Shown here one piece after another: positions 1 through 8,556 of a stretch of DNA of 64,000 nt. Both the position numbers and the translations under genes were made by a program. The notes beneath the pieces were generated by a model. It did no database searches. It had not been told where the DNA came from and was given only the letters and a program-made list of their open reading frames with translations. Within the stretch, counting starts at the first letter, position 1, and each line of letters begins with the position of its first letter. Source of the stretch: Pseudoblastomonas marina (GTDB taxonomy: Bacteria > Pseudomonadota > Alphaproteobacteria > Sphingomonadales > Sphingomonadaceae); contig NZ_BMID01000001.1 in assembly GCF_014641655.1 (NCBI RefSeq), forward strand, positions 1,478,427 to 1,542,426. The letters run 5' to 3'.

Positions 1-381
1 GTGCTTTATGACGGGAACAAGGAGGCCGAGGAAAGCCTCGCCGCTGCGGTCAGCCTGGGTGCCGAAGCACGCGAAAAGGCTCGCGAGGGCATCGTCGAGA
101 AGGGCGATCCCGAAACCCTTGCCGCGCTTGCCTCGCGCTATGTCAGCCCCGAGCTCGGCCCGCTCTCGATCAGCCGCGAGGACGATACCTACTACGCCAC
201 GCTGACGTCGGGCAAATCCGCGATCGGTACGAAGGCGAATGACGACGGGACCGACTCGATCATCATGATGACCCCGGGCTTCTTCGGCTTTCCGTTCGTC
301 ATCGGCGAACAGGACGGCAGGCGCACGCTGAAGCTGCTCGACGCGCAGCACGAATACGTGTTCGTCGAGGAGACCGGTTGA
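1..381 (+). CDS. C-terminal fragment, probable serine hydrolase (beta-lactamase-like)
   Basis: The reading frame is open to the left edge, so this is the 3' end of a longer gene and the GTG at base 1 is probably internal. About 126 residues are visible. A helical stretch is followed by a beta-rich domain ending in DAQHEYVFVEETG, a pattern I associate with the C-terminal domain of class C beta-lactamase-related serine hydrolases in sphingomonads. The catalytic SxxK and YxN motifs would lie upstream, outside the window, so the assignment rests on a remembered C-terminal pattern only. The reading frame is real; the product name is uncertain. Confidence 0.5.
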   Translation: MLYDGNKEAEESLAAAVSLGAEAREKAREGIVEKGDPETLAALASRYVSPELGPLSISREDDTYYATLTSGKSAIGTKANDDGTDSIIMMTPGFFGFPFVIGEQDGRRTLKLLDAQHEYVFVEETG

Positions 382-477
382 AGCGAGCCATGCTTGCGTC
401 CCGACGCCGCGAAGCACGGACCCACCGCGCGTCTGAGCGGTTGGTTAGGTGTATTCCAAACTGAAGGGACGCACACC

Positions 478-909
478 ATGACCAGTACCGTTTTCAAGAG
501 CCTCACCGACACCACCTTCGATTCGGTCGAGGGCTATCGCAAGGCAGCCGAAAAAGCCGACAATCCTCAGCTCGAGCAGGCGCTGAACCAGCGTTGCCAG
601 CAGCGCGAACAGACGCTTCGCCAGATGAACGCCCAGCTCGAACAGCAGGGCGAGGAGCTAGTTACCAAGGGCACCGTGGCGGGCGAAGCCCACCAGATGT
701 GGGCAAGCATTACCAGCGCCTTCGAAGAAAACGACGAAGCCGCCGCCCAGCGCGTCGAGGAAGGCGAGGACTACATCGCCAAGAAGTTCAGCGAGGCGCT
801 CGAAAGCGACCAACTCGAAGCCCAGGAGCGGCAGGTCGTCCAGCAGGTCTACGACGAGATCCGCCAGGGCGAGCGCTTCGGAGACGTGATCGCGCACCAG
901 CAGAGCTGA
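478..909 (+). CDS. PA2169-family four-helix-bundle protein (DUF2383)
   Basis: A 143-residue, strongly helical, acidic and Gln/Glu-rich protein without signal peptide or membrane segment. The opening (SLTDTTFDSVEGYRKAAEKA) and the later QRCQQREQTL segment match ferritin-like DUF2383/PA2169 proteins, which are often linked to stress responses but have no settled function. The ATG is preceded by GAAGGGA at 463-469; an earlier in-frame start at 394 lacks a comparable ribosome site. A strong terminator hairpin follows, so it appears to be a single-gene transcript. Confidence 0.7.
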   Translation: MTSTVFKSLTDTTFDSVEGYRKAAEKADNPQLEQALNQRCQQREQTLRQMNAQLEQQGEELVTKGTVAGEAHQMWASITSAFEENDEAAAQRVEEGEDYIAKKFSEALESDQLEAQERQVVQQVYDEIRQGERFGDVIAHQQS

Positions 910-930
910 GCGCACCGCCTGTTCCGACGA

Positions 931-961
931 AAAGGGCGCGGGAGGAATCCCGCGCCCTTTT
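931..961. terminator. bidirectional intrinsic terminator
   Basis: A perfect 13-bp stem (931-943 with 948-960) around a GGAA loop, A-rich on the left foot and T-rich on the right. It lies between the convergent DUF2383 gene and aspS and can serve both. Confidence 0.85.
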
Positions 962-991
962 CACGTCGAAGGAAGCACCCTCTCGGGCAGA

Positions 992-2809
992 TCAATCGCC
1001 GATATTGTCGACCCGCGCCTTTTCCGCATCGTCCGCCTTGGGCGGGTCGATCGTGCGGATATGCACGTCGCGAAGCTGGCGGGGGCTGACCACGCTGGGC
1101 GCGCCCATCATCAGGTCCTGCGCCTTCTGGTTCAACGGGAAGGCGATCACTTCGCGGATATTGGGTTCGTCGGCGAGCAGCATCACGATGCGGTCGATCC
1201 CCGGGGCCGAACCGCCATGCGGCGGCGCGCCGAGCTTGAAGGCCTCGATCATTCCCGAGAAGTTCGCGTCGACCTCTTCCTGCGAATAGCCGGCGATCTC
1301 GAACGCCTTGTACATGATCTCGGGCTTGTGGTTCCGGATCGCGCCCGAGGACAGCTCGTAGCCGTTGCAGACGATGTCGTATTGCCAGGCGAGAATTTCG
1401 AGCGGGTCCTTGTTCTCCAGCGCTTCCATCTCGCCCTGCGGCATCGAGAACGGGTTGTGGCTGAAATCGATGCGCTTCAGTTCCTCGTCGTATTCGAACA
1501 TCGGGAAATCGACGATCCAGCAGAACTTGAAGCAGCCCTGCTCGATCAGCTCGAGTTCCTCGCCCACGCGGGTGCGCGCGGCACCGGCGAGCTTGGCGGC
1601 GTCCTTTTCCTTGCCCGCGGCAAAGAACAACCCGTCGTTCTCGCCGAGGCCGAGCTCGGCATAGAGTTTCTCCATGCCCTCGGTGCCGTGGTTCTTGGCG
1701 ATCGGGCCGCCGAACTCGCCGCCCTTGCGGGTGACGTAGCCGAGCCCGGCGAAACCTTCGCGCCGCGCCCAGTCGTTCATCTCGTCGAAGAACTTGCGGC
1801 TCTTTTCATGGGTGTTCGGTGCCGGGATCACGCGGACGCGCCCGCCGCCGCCCACGATCTTCTCGAACAGGCCGAAGCCCGATTTCTCGAAGTGGCTCGT
1901 GACGTCCGAAATCTGCAGCGGGTTGCGAAGGTCGGGCTTGTCGGTGCCGTATTTGAGCATCGCCTCGGCATAGGGGATGCGCGGGAATTCGCCCGCGGGG
2001 GTCACGCTCTTGCCGCCGGAGAACTCCTCGAAAACGCCCGCGAGCACCGGCTCCAATGCCTGGAAAACGTCTTCCTGCGTGACGAAGCTCATCTCGAAGT
2101 CGAGCTGGTAGAATTCGGGACTGCGATCGGCGCGCAGGTCCTCGTCGCGGAAGCACGGCGCGATCTGGAAATAGCGGTCGAACCCGGCGACCATCAGCAG
2201 CTGCTTGAACATCTGCGGCGCCTGGGGGAGCGCGTAGAAACGGCCCGGGTGGAGGCGGCTCGGCACGAGGTAGTCGCGCGCGCCCTCGGGACTCGAAGCG
2301 CCGAGGATCGGGGTCTGGAATTCGGAGAAGCCCTGATCGATCATGCGCCGGCGCAGGCTGGTGATGACCTGGTTGCGCAGCATGATGTTCGCGTGAACCC
2401 GCTCGCGCCGCAGGTCGACGAAGCGGTATTTGAGCCGCGTTTCCTCGGGATAGTCCTCCGCCGAATTGACGATCAGCGGGAGGTCGTCGGCGCGGCTCTG
2501 CACGGTCACGTCGCGCGCGAACACCTCGATCTCGCCGGTCGGAAGGTTGGGGTTCACCGCCGCATCGGCGCGCGCCTTCACCACGCCGTCGATCGTGACG
2601 ACCGATTCCAGCTTGATCCTGTCGAGCACGGGCAGCGCGGGGCTGTCCTCGTCGGCGACGATCTGGGTGATCCCGTAATGGTCGCGCAGGTCGACGAACA
2701 GCACGCCGCCATGGTCGCGCTTGTTGTGCACCCAGCCCGACAGGCGAACGGTGGCATCGACGTCGGCCTTGGTCAGCGCGGCGCAATTGTGGGTACGATA
2801 GGCGTGCAT
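992..2809 (-). CDS. aspS: aspartyl-tRNA synthetase, likely non-discriminating
   Basis: A 605-residue class II synthetase of bacterial type. It has an N-terminal OB-fold anticodon-binding domain (about 1-110), motif 2 around [14 protein letters not shown], the bacterial insertion domain, and motif 3 as [13 protein letters not shown] near the C terminus. ATG at 2809 is preceded by GGAAAGAG; a longer in-frame extension upstream has no synthetase character. The OB-fold reads NKRDHGGV with His33 where E. coli has Leu. In Pseudomonas AspRS the equivalent His31 goes with a non-discriminating enzyme that also charges tRNA-Asn for GatCAB amidation. That property is inferred here. Confidence 0.97.
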   Translation of the reverse strand: MHAYRTHNCAALTKADVDATVRLSGWVHNKRDHGGVLFVDLRDHYGITQIVADEDSPALPVLDRIKLESVVTIDGVVKARADAAVNPNLPTGEIEVFARDVTVQSRADDLPLIVNSAEDYPEETRLKYRFVDLRRERVHANIMLRNQVITSLRRRMIDQGFSEFQTPILGASSPEGARDYLVPSRLHPGRFYALPQAPQMFKQLLMVAGFDRYFQIAPCFRDEDLRADRSPEFYQLDFEMSFVTQEDVFQALEPVLAGVFEEFSGGKSVTPAGEFPRIPYAEAMLKYGTDKPDLRNPLQISDVTSHFEKSGFGLFEKIVGGGGRVRVIPAPNTHEKSRKFFDEMNDWARREGFAGLGYVTRKGGEFGGPIAKNHGTEGMEKLYAELGLGENDGLFFAAGKEKDAAKLAGAARTRVGEELELIEQGCFKFCWIVDFPMFEYDEELKRIDFSHNPFSMPQGEMEALENKDPLEILAWQYDIVCNGYELSSGAIRNHKPEIMYKAFEIAGYSQEEVDANFSGMIEAFKLGAPPHGGSAPGIDRIVMLLADEPNIREVIAFPLNQKAQDLMMGAPSVVSPRQLRDVHIRTIDPPKADDAEKARVDNIGD

Positions 2810-2970
2810 GAGGACTCTTTCCATTTCGGACGATATGGCGCTAGAGGCGCGCGAATTTCTTGGAATGGCGCATAGGCGCTTTGCGCGCGCGTCAACAGGG
2901 GAAGCGACGGCTTTTGTCAAGCTGCGTGACCCCGCCGGGCGGTGAACCGTCCACACGAGTGAAGGACAAA

Positions 2971-4161
2971 ATGAAGATACACCCCCTCATCACCACCACC
3001 GAAGAACTCGCGAAGCTCTGCAAGCGGCTCGCCGAGCACGATTTCGTCGCGGTCGACACCGAATTCATGCGCGAGAACACCTATTACCCGCTCCTGTGCC
3101 TCGTGCAGCTCGGCAACGAGGAAGAGGCCGCGGCGGTCGATCCGCTCGCCGACGGGATCGACCTCACCCCGATGCTCGACCTGCTGTGCGAGAACGACGA
3201 GGTGCTCAAGGTCTTCCATGCCGGCGGGCAGGACGTGGAAATCTTCTACAACCTCACCGGCGGCACCCCGCAGCCGATCTTCGACACCCAGATCGCGATG
3301 ATGGCGATCAGCCAGTCCGAACAGATCGGCTATGCCAACCTCGTCGAAAGCTGGCTCGGCAAGACGGTCGACAAGGGCGCGCGCTTCACCGACTGGAGCC
3401 GCCGTCCGCTGACCGACCGCCAGCTCGAATACGCGATAGGCGACGTCACCTATCTCGCCAAGATCTTCCCGATGATGCTCGAGAAGCTGGTCAAGACCGG
3501 ACGTGGCGCGTGGCTCAACCAGGAGATGGAAAAGCTCGCCGATCCGGACAATTACGCGGTCGACCCCGAGCAGAGCTGGAAGCGGGTGCGCGCCAGCGGG
3601 CGCAACCCCTCCGTGCTGGGCCGGCTGAAGGCGCTGGCCGCATGGCGCGAGCGCGAGGCGCAGGACAAGGACATCCCGCGCGGACGCATCGCGCGCGACG
3701 AGACCATTGCCGACCTCGCCAGCCACCCGCCCAAGACCCAGAAGGATCTCGCCAAGGTGCGCGGCCTGTCCAAGACCTGGGCCGAGAACGAGATCGGCAA
3801 GCGGTTGATGAAGACGCTGGCCGGCGCCCAGCCGCTGCCCGAGGACGAACGCCCCAAGCGCAAGGTCGGGGCCCCGCTGGGCAAGGAAGGCGCGCTGGTC
3901 GCCGACCTGCTCAAGCTGCTGCTCAAGATCCGCTCGCGCGAAATCGACGTCGCCTCGCGCCTGCTGACCAAGTCGGACGAGCTCGAGGCGCTCGCCGCCG
4001 GGCAGCGCAAGGACCTGCCGATCCTCGAGGGCTGGCGGTTCGAGGTGTTCGGCCGCGACGCGCTCGAACTGGTCGAGGGCCGGACCGGCTTCGCGGTCGA
4101 GAACGGTCGGCTCAAGATGAGCAAGATCAGCGATGCACCGCCGGAGGGCCCGCAGGGCTGA
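2971..4161 (+). CDS. rnd: ribonuclease D
   Basis: A 396-residue 3'-5' exoribonuclease of the DEDD superfamily, involved in trimming stable RNA 3' ends. Exo I carries Asp29 and Glu31 in VAVDTEF, Exo II lies at [11 protein letters not shown], and Exo III at YAIGDVTYL. An HRDC domain follows (about 210-285, with [14 protein letters not shown]), then a degenerate second C-terminal region as in E. coli RNase D. ATG is preceded by GAAGGA at 2961-2966; an upstream in-frame start at 2860 would overlap the aspS promoter region. Divergent from aspS and 80 bp before oxyR. Confidence 0.95.
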   Translation: MKIHPLITTTEELAKLCKRLAEHDFVAVDTEFMRENTYYPLLCLVQLGNEEEAAAVDPLADGIDLTPMLDLLCENDEVLKVFHAGGQDVEIFYNLTGGTPQPIFDTQIAMMAISQSEQIGYANLVESWLGKTVDKGARFTDWSRRPLTDRQLEYAIGDVTYLAKIFPMMLEKLVKTGRGAWLNQEMEKLADPDNYAVDPEQSWKRVRASGRNPSVLGRLKALAAWREREAQDKDIPRGRIARDETIADLASHPPKTQKDLAKVRGLSKTWAENEIGKRLMKTLAGAQPLPEDERPKRKVGAPLGKEGALVADLLKLLLKIRSREIDVASRLLTKSDELEALAAGQRKDLPILEGWRFEVFGRDALELVEGRTGFAVENGRLKMSKISDAPPEGPQG

Positions 4162-4241
4162 CCCCTTCGTCGACGCGGCAAGTGCCGGGGAAGGAAGGTG
4201 CAACACTTGCCGTCCGCCTGCGGGTCGAATAGCGCCGTCGC

Positions 4242-5138
4242 ATGACGATTCACCTGCCGACCCTGCGCCAGCTGCAATATCTCGTCGCCCTGCACGAGCA
4301 CGGCCATTTCGGCCGCGCGGCCGATGCCTGCTCGGTCTCGCAGTCGACGCTGTCGGCGGGCCTGCGCGATCTCGAGACCGCGCTCGAGGTGACGCTGGTC
4401 GAACGCACGCGGCGCTCGACCCGCTTCACCCCGCTCGGCGAGCAGATCGTCGCCAAGGCACATCGCGTGCTGCGCGAGGCGGAGGAACTGTCCGATCTCG
4501 TCCAGGCCAGCGGCAAGCCGCTGTCGGGGCAGATCCACATGAGCGTGATTCCCACGATCGCGCCGTTCCTGTTGCCACGCATGCTCCCGCGCCTACGCCG
4601 CGAACGCCCCGAGCTCAGCCTGTTCCTGCGCGAGGAAACCAGCGCCGACGCGATCGAATCGCTCCATCACGGGCGGGCCGATTGCGTGCTGCTCGCGCTC
4701 CCCTACCCCACCGGCGAGACCGAGCAGGAGATCATCGAGCTCGACGCGCTCTACGTCGCCTTCCCCGGCGACGATCCGCGCGAGCCGCCCGAGATCATCA
4801 AGCCCGAATTCATCGACGAGGGCCGGTTGCTGCTGCTCGAGGACGGCCACTGTCTCAAGGACCACGCGCTGGCCGCCTGCAACCGCCCAGAACTGCGCGC
4901 CTCGGCGACGATGATCGGCACCAGCCTGCACACGCTGGTGCAGATGGTCGACAACGGTCTCGGCGTCACGATGCTGCCCGAAATGGCGCTCGATGCGGGG
5001 ATCCTCGAAGGCACCAGCGTGATCGCGCGCCCGCTCAAGTCGGACACTCCCAACCGCGAAATCGCACTGGTCTGGCGCAAGGGTTCGCCGCGGGGCGACG
5101 AATTCAGGCTGCTGGCCGAGGAATTGCGCGCGGGCTGA
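4242..5138 (+). CDS. oxyR: hydrogen peroxide-responsive LysR regulator OxyR
   Basis: A 298-residue LysR-type regulator. The helix-turn-helix occupies residues 1-60 (LRQLQYLVALHEHGHFGRAA, SQSTLSAGLRDLE) and the inducer domain about 90-298. Cys204 and Cys213 lie in EDGHCLKDHALAAC with the nine-residue offset of the peroxide-sensing Cys199/Cys208 pair of E. coli OxyR, which supports OxyR over a generic LysR call. It follows rnd on the same strand and no catalase or peroxiredoxin gene is adjacent, so its targets are elsewhere. Confidence 0.92.
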   Translation: MTIHLPTLRQLQYLVALHEHGHFGRAADACSVSQSTLSAGLRDLETALEVTLVERTRRSTRFTPLGEQIVAKAHRVLREAEELSDLVQASGKPLSGQIHMSVIPTIAPFLLPRMLPRLRRERPELSLFLREETSADAIESLHHGRADCVLLALPYPTGETEQEIIELDALYVAFPGDDPREPPEIIKPEFIDEGRLLLLEDGHCLKDHALAACNRPELRASATMIGTSLHTLVQMVDNGLGVTMLPEMALDAGILEGTSVIARPLKSDTPNREIALVWRKGSPRGDEFRLLAEELRAG

Positions 5139-5169
5139 ACGACTGCAGCTTTCGCCGCTATGCCCTCGA

Positions 5170-5207
5170 GAAGCGAACCGACCGCTAACGACCCGATTTC
5201 GGACGTG
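5170..5207 (+). repeat. dispersed repeat, partial copy A (tail)
   Basis: Matches the 3' part of the repeat found complete at 7371-7465. It reads AACCGACCGCTAACGACCCG followed by an ATTTCGGACGT end, against ATTGCGGAC in that copy. It begins about 30 bp after the oxyR stop. Confidence 0.6.
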
Positions 5208-5449
5208 TTCTTTCGGGCTTAAATCAGGCTAAATGAATAGAAAACGCGCCCATTCTGAAAGGGTTGGCATTGCTTGCATGCCGAGCACCATCTCCGGATG
5301 GGGGTCGCCCTATGGGCTGCGTTTTCATGGTCCAAGCCCTATGGGCGAAAGCCAACTGGCCTGGAGAGGGACTGGGAACCTTCGTCACACTGACGATTTG
5401 GGTGATAGCTATCAGTCGCTTTGCCCATCATCGAAGCGCCTGACTTCGG

Positions 5450-5506
5450 CTTCCCACCTATGTTTGACCGATTTTCCGGCGGAGCGACGTGCCAAGAACG
5501 GATTGG
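5450..5506 (+). repeat. dispersed repeat, degenerate copy D
   Basis: A diverged version of the head and core of the repeat: CTTCCCACCTATG near 5450, then GAGCGACGTGCCAAGAACGG, compared with TAGCGATGTGCCAGGAGCGG in the better copies. A few substitutions separate it from copies B and C. Homology is likely but not proven. Confidence 0.4.
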
Positions 5507-5667
5507 AAACCGATGATTGGGTGGGATCCCGAAAGATTGCCGATCGCGACTAATTTCATCCCGCCATGATGTCAGTTCATCTATAAGCGAGACCGAACGG
5601 ATGGCGGTTCGGCTCCCAATTTAGCATGTGCCCCGCTAGCACCCTCCCAACGAACTCTTCTGGCACC

Positions 5668-6078
5668 ATGATGACCAACATTCTGATAGTCGAAGATGAA
5701 TTCCTGATCGCATTGGAAATGGAAGAGGTCGTTCGCGATCTCGGGCATGTCTGCGTAGGCGTCGCCGATAATCGGGAGGCGGCATTGGCATTGGCGAGCG
5801 ATGCGGTGGACGTTGCCCTTATAGACGTAAATCTCGCCGATGGCGCCACAGGCCCAATGATCGGGGCGACCCTAGCCAATGACTACGGCATCCACGTTGT
5901 CTTCATCACTGCCAATCCCAGCCAGCTTGGGGAAGGAGTGGAAGGGACTCTCGGTGCGGTGGAGAAGCCGGTCGACTTAGAAGCCCTCTCGGAAGTTCTG
6001 GATTTTGTGATCGCCTTGGATCGCGGGCACTCCAAGCCTAGTCTGCCGGAGAGGCTCCGATTGTTCCGAATGGTTTAG
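5668..6078 (+). CDS. single-domain response regulator
   Basis: A 136-residue stand-alone receiver domain with all key residues: Glu9 and Asp10 in the acidic pocket, phosphoacceptor Asp53 (ALIDVNL), Thr81 (VFITAN) and Lys100 (VEKPV). There is no output domain, so signalling would go through protein contacts or phosphotransfer, as in CpdR- or DivK-like regulators. Two adjacent ATGs (5668, 5671) are possible and no strong ribosome site is visible. Its stop overlaps by 4 bp the end of the convergent histidine kinase gene, the obvious candidate partner. Composition is less GC-rich than the flanking core genes. Confidence 0.85.
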   Translation: MMTNILIVEDEFLIALEMEEVVRDLGHVCVGVADNREAALALASDAVDVALIDVNLADGATGPMIGATLANDYGIHVVFITANPSQLGEGVEGTLGAVEKPVDLEALSEVLDFVIALDRGHSKPSLPERLRLFRMV

Positions 6079-7154
6079 GCGTTCTCAATCAAACGATTGC
6101 GATTAAAAACCATTGAAATTTCCAGACCGTGTTCGGTCCAACGCCTCTCATAACTACCGCCCAGTTGCTGGCTTATCGCAAGATCGATCAGTCGCGTGCC
6201 GAACCCAGAGAGCGGCTCTTCTAACGTGCCCCCCTTTCCGCTGGTTTCTTTCCACTCCAGACGAATTTCATCCTCGACCTCCACAAGTTCGAGGCGAACC
6301 TTTCCGGCGGATGTCGATAGAGCCCCGTACTTCATCGCGTTGGTTGCAAGTTCGTGGAAAATTAGCGCGACGGGAGTCGCTGACTTGCTGCCGATCACGG
6401 TGTCGCCCCCGAGGACGGAGATGCGTCCTTCGGAGAAGGCCGGATAAGCCTCGAAGATCGTTTCTAGCAAATCCGACAACGTCACTACGCCGAGACTGGG
6501 CCGAGATTTTTCGGAATGCGGACGCACGATTTCGTGAGCACGTCCGAGGGCCTTGATGCGTCCGAGAAGTTCGCTGGCGTGCTCACCGAATGCATCTCTC
6601 GCTCGCGCCGTCAGACTGATCAGGCTCGATATGATCGCGAAGATGTTCTTGATCCGGTGGCTGAGCTCCTGACTAAGGATCTCATTCTCCAGTGCCGCGC
6701 GCTTCTGGTCTTCGATATCGGTACATGTACCGATCCAGCGCTGAATGATGCCGTCGGTACCGATGATCGGATAGGCACGTCCGAGCATCCAGCGATATTC
6801 ACCGGTATGATGCCGCAAACGATATTCGACTTCGTAGGGCTCGCCAGTTTCCAGACTGTGATTCCATTTTGCCCAAGCTTTGGGTTGGTCCTCTTCGTGG
6901 AACATTCCTGCCCAACCCTCGCCGTCGGTCGAGCCGACCGACACGCCAGTGAATTCATACCAGCGTGCATTGTAATAGTCGTGGGAGCCGTCGGGCAGAG
7001 TTGACCAGACCAACTGTGGCATGGTGTCTGCAAGGGCATGGAAGGCATCGCTAGCAGATTGAAGCGCATGCTCTTCACCAAGAGGAAGTTCAGCAGTGAG
7101 ATCGGCGGGGTCGCGCTTCGCGAGCCGAAATGCGCTGATGGTTTCGGCATTCAT
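6075..7154 (-). CDS. PAS-domain HWE-family sensor histidine kinase
   Basis: A 359-residue soluble kinase with no membrane segment or signal peptide. A PAS domain spans about 40-148 (LVWSTLPDGSHDYYNARWYEFTG), ending in a PAC-like EYRWMLGRAYPI. The phosphorylated His166 lies in LSHRIKNIFAIISSL. The ATPase region has His267 (HELATNA) and a W301-K-E303 pair, which define the HWE subfamily common in alphaproteobacteria and often tied to light, redox or general stress signals. ATG at 7154 is preferred over a TTG two codons upstream. Convergent with and overlapping the single-domain regulator, so the two probably form one module. The sensed signal is unknown. Confidence 0.88.
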   Translation of the reverse strand: MNAETISAFRLAKRDPADLTAELPLGEEHALQSASDAFHALADTMPQLVWSTLPDGSHDYYNARWYEFTGVSVGSTDGEGWAGMFHEEDQPKAWAKWNHSLETGEPYEVEYRLRHHTGEYRWMLGRAYPIIGTDGIIQRWIGTCTDIEDQKRAALENEILSQELSHRIKNIFAIISSLISLTARARDAFGEHASELLGRIKALGRAHEIVRPHSEKSRPSLGVVTLSDLLETIFEAYPAFSEGRISVLGGDTVIGSKSATPVALIFHELATNAMKYGALSTSAGKVRLELVEVEDEIRLEWKETSGKGGTLEEPLSGFGTRLIDLAISQQLGGSYERRWTEHGLEISMVFNRNRLIENA

Positions 7155-7644
7155 CTGCAATAATCTTTCTAAACCCTAATTTCCCCTATTATTGCAACCG
7201 CCGTTCCTTCCGTCGAGGGAAGATTTCGATTCAGGAGCGGATTTTGCCCGACAGGTTTCGCGTAAGTTGAGACCAGCAAACCTCGCACTTGCCCCATATA
7301 TCTCGAAGAAAACCCAGCTCGAGAACGACACGATTTCCTGAAGTCTCAAGACCGGAGGGTTTGTCTTAGTGAATGTCCGCCTTCCACCCATTTTGCGACG
7401 CGGACACCGAGCTAGCGATGTGCCAGGAGCGGACCGACCGAAAACGACCCGATTGCGGACTGTCCGGCTTGGGCTGAATTTCCCTAGAAATTGCCATGCT
7501 GCCAATGGCTCGACATCGCGCTTGCCGGTTCCGAATCCGATAAGCGCCATCGCTATTTCTGAGGTCAACGCGTGGGGGAAGCGTTTAAAGGACCCAGATC
7601 TTCTGATGCGCCGACGTTGAGTTCCATTCCCCAAAGGATAGCCC
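7155..7644. other. 490-bp non-coding stretch between kinase and ATP-grasp gene
   Basis: It holds the upstream regions of the divergent kinase and ATP-grasp genes and the most complete dispersed repeat copy (7371-7465). A small frame at 7369-7620 starts inside the repeat and gives an Arg-rich product with no recognisable feature, so it is not called. The part near the kinase (7155-7200) is AT-rich, as expected for a promoter, but no clear -35/-10 pair was identified. Confidence 0.6.
7371..7465 (+). repeat. dispersed repeat, most complete copy B
   Basis: Three parts can be seen: a head GAATGTCCGCCTTCCACCCA, a core beginning CCGAGCTAGCGATGTGCCAG, and a tail ending GATTGCGGAC. The 34 bases at 7407-7440 are identical to 9726-9759 in the same orientation. 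With copy C it brackets the ATP-grasp/LLM gene pair. Confidence 0.85.
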
Positions 7645-8556
7645 ATGCCGGATTTGGCCCTGTTTTACGACCATGCCGAATGGCTCATACCTTTGCAGCG
7701 AGTGCTCGATGCGAGGGGTGTCGATTATGTCGGTATCGATGTCGCGGGTCATTGCTTTGATCCTGCCCACATAGCTCCGCCGGCGCCGATCATTTTCAAT
7801 CGCATCTCTATGTCGAGTTTCAAGCGAACGGCGGACCATCCCATTTTCTATGCCGACGCATTGCTTGGAGCGTGGGAGCGAGCGGGAGCGAGGATCATCA
7901 ATGGTGGCGAAGCTTTCGCGATCGACCATAACAAAGCGCGGCAGCTCGAAATTATCGCAAGCCTAGGCCTGAAGGCCCCGGATACCCGCGTCGTCCGCCG
8001 CCGCGAGGACATGGCCGCCGCTGCGCAGACAATCGGCTTCCCGCTACTCGTCAAGGGTAATATCGGCGGCGCAGGGGCGGGCATAGTTCGCTTCGACAGC
8101 GCTTCGGAACTCAAGGCAGCTGCCCTGCCCGACAGCATCGACAAGGTCTGGCTCGTCCAAGGCTACCATACGCCGCAAGATGGCCACATCATTCGCTTCG
8201 AATTCATTGGCGAGACGTTTGTCTATGCCATCGCAGTGGACGGCGGCGGACAATTCGACCTTTGTCCTGCCGATGCCTGTGTCAGCACGCCTGGGAAGCC
8301 GGTCGTGACGATGACAAAGTTCGAGCCTTCGGAAGAGCAGATCGAAGCCGCCCGGTCGCTAGTGCGCGCCGCTGGCATCGATGTAGGGGGCTGCGAGGCT
8401 CTGATTGACCAGGCAACTGGCGAGCTCATTTTCTATGACATCAACGCGTTTTCGAACTTCGCGGCCAACGCGGTAGAACTCCTTGGGTTCGATCCTCATG
8501 AGCAGTTGGCGGATATGCTCGAGGCCGAGATCACCGTGCTGAAGGAGACCGCGTAG
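7645..8556 (+). CDS. RimK-type ATP-grasp ligase of unknown substrate
   Basis: A 303-residue protein. Residues 1-95 form a pre-ATP-grasp domain and about 96-290 the ATP-grasp fold. HNKARQLEIIASLGLKAPDT starts the fold, Lys137 with a Gly-rich loop (VKGNIGGAGAG) binds ATP, and Asp265-Ile-Asn267 (FYDINAFSNF) supplies metal ligands where RimK has E-x-N. Such enzymes join a carboxylate to an amine through an acyl phosphate. AAAGGAT sits before the ATG. The stop overlaps the GTG start of the flavin monooxygenase (TAGTG), so the two are translationally coupled. Lower G+C than neighbouring core genes. Substrate and product cannot be deduced; a natural-product or amino-acid-conjugate role is inference. 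Confidence 0.85.
   Translation: MPDLALFYDHAEWLIPLQRVLDARGVDYVGIDVAGHCFDPAHIAPPAPIIFNRISMSSFKRTADHPIFYADALLGAWERAGARIINGGEAFAIDHNKARQLEIIASLGLKAPDTRVVRRREDMAAAAQTIGFPLLVKGNIGGAGAGIVRFDSASELKAAALPDSIDKVWLVQGYHTPQDGHIIRFEFIGETFVYAIAVDGGGQFDLCPADACVSTPGKPVVTMTKFEPSEEQIEAARSLVRAAGIDVGGCEALIDQATGELIFYDINAFSNFAANAVELLGFDPHEQLADMLEAEITVLKETA

Larger units (their letters stand above)
5139..5667. other. 529-bp non-coding stretch with palindromes and repeats
   Basis: No convincing gene: the only sizeable frame (5233-5553) lacks a ribosome site and runs through repeat-like sequence. G+C is clearly lower than in oxyR. Contents: a partial dispersed repeat at 5170-5207, two identical GCCCTATGGGC palindromes at 5307-5317 and 5336-5346, a perfect 12-bp palindrome TGATAGCTATCA at 5403-5414, and a degenerate repeat copy at about 5450-5506. 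It is the upstream region of the response-regulator gene and marks the left end of the accessory block. Confidence 0.7.

Noticed and set aside
1061-2875. A 604-codon frame antisense to aspS
   Set aside because: Same shadow effect; aspS is unmistakable on the other strand.
5233-5553. A 106-codon frame in the gap after oxyR
   Set aside because: No ribosome site, runs through palindromes and repeat-like sequence, product unlike a protein.
7155-7200. EcfG-type (GGAAC...GTT) promoter before the HWE kinase
   Set aside because: A GGAAC is present on the minus strand but the second element is not at the required 16-17 bp spacing.
7369-7620. An 83-codon frame possibly a peptide precursor for the ATP-grasp enzyme
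   Set aside because: It starts inside the dispersed repeat, is Arg-rich throughout and has no leader/core pattern.
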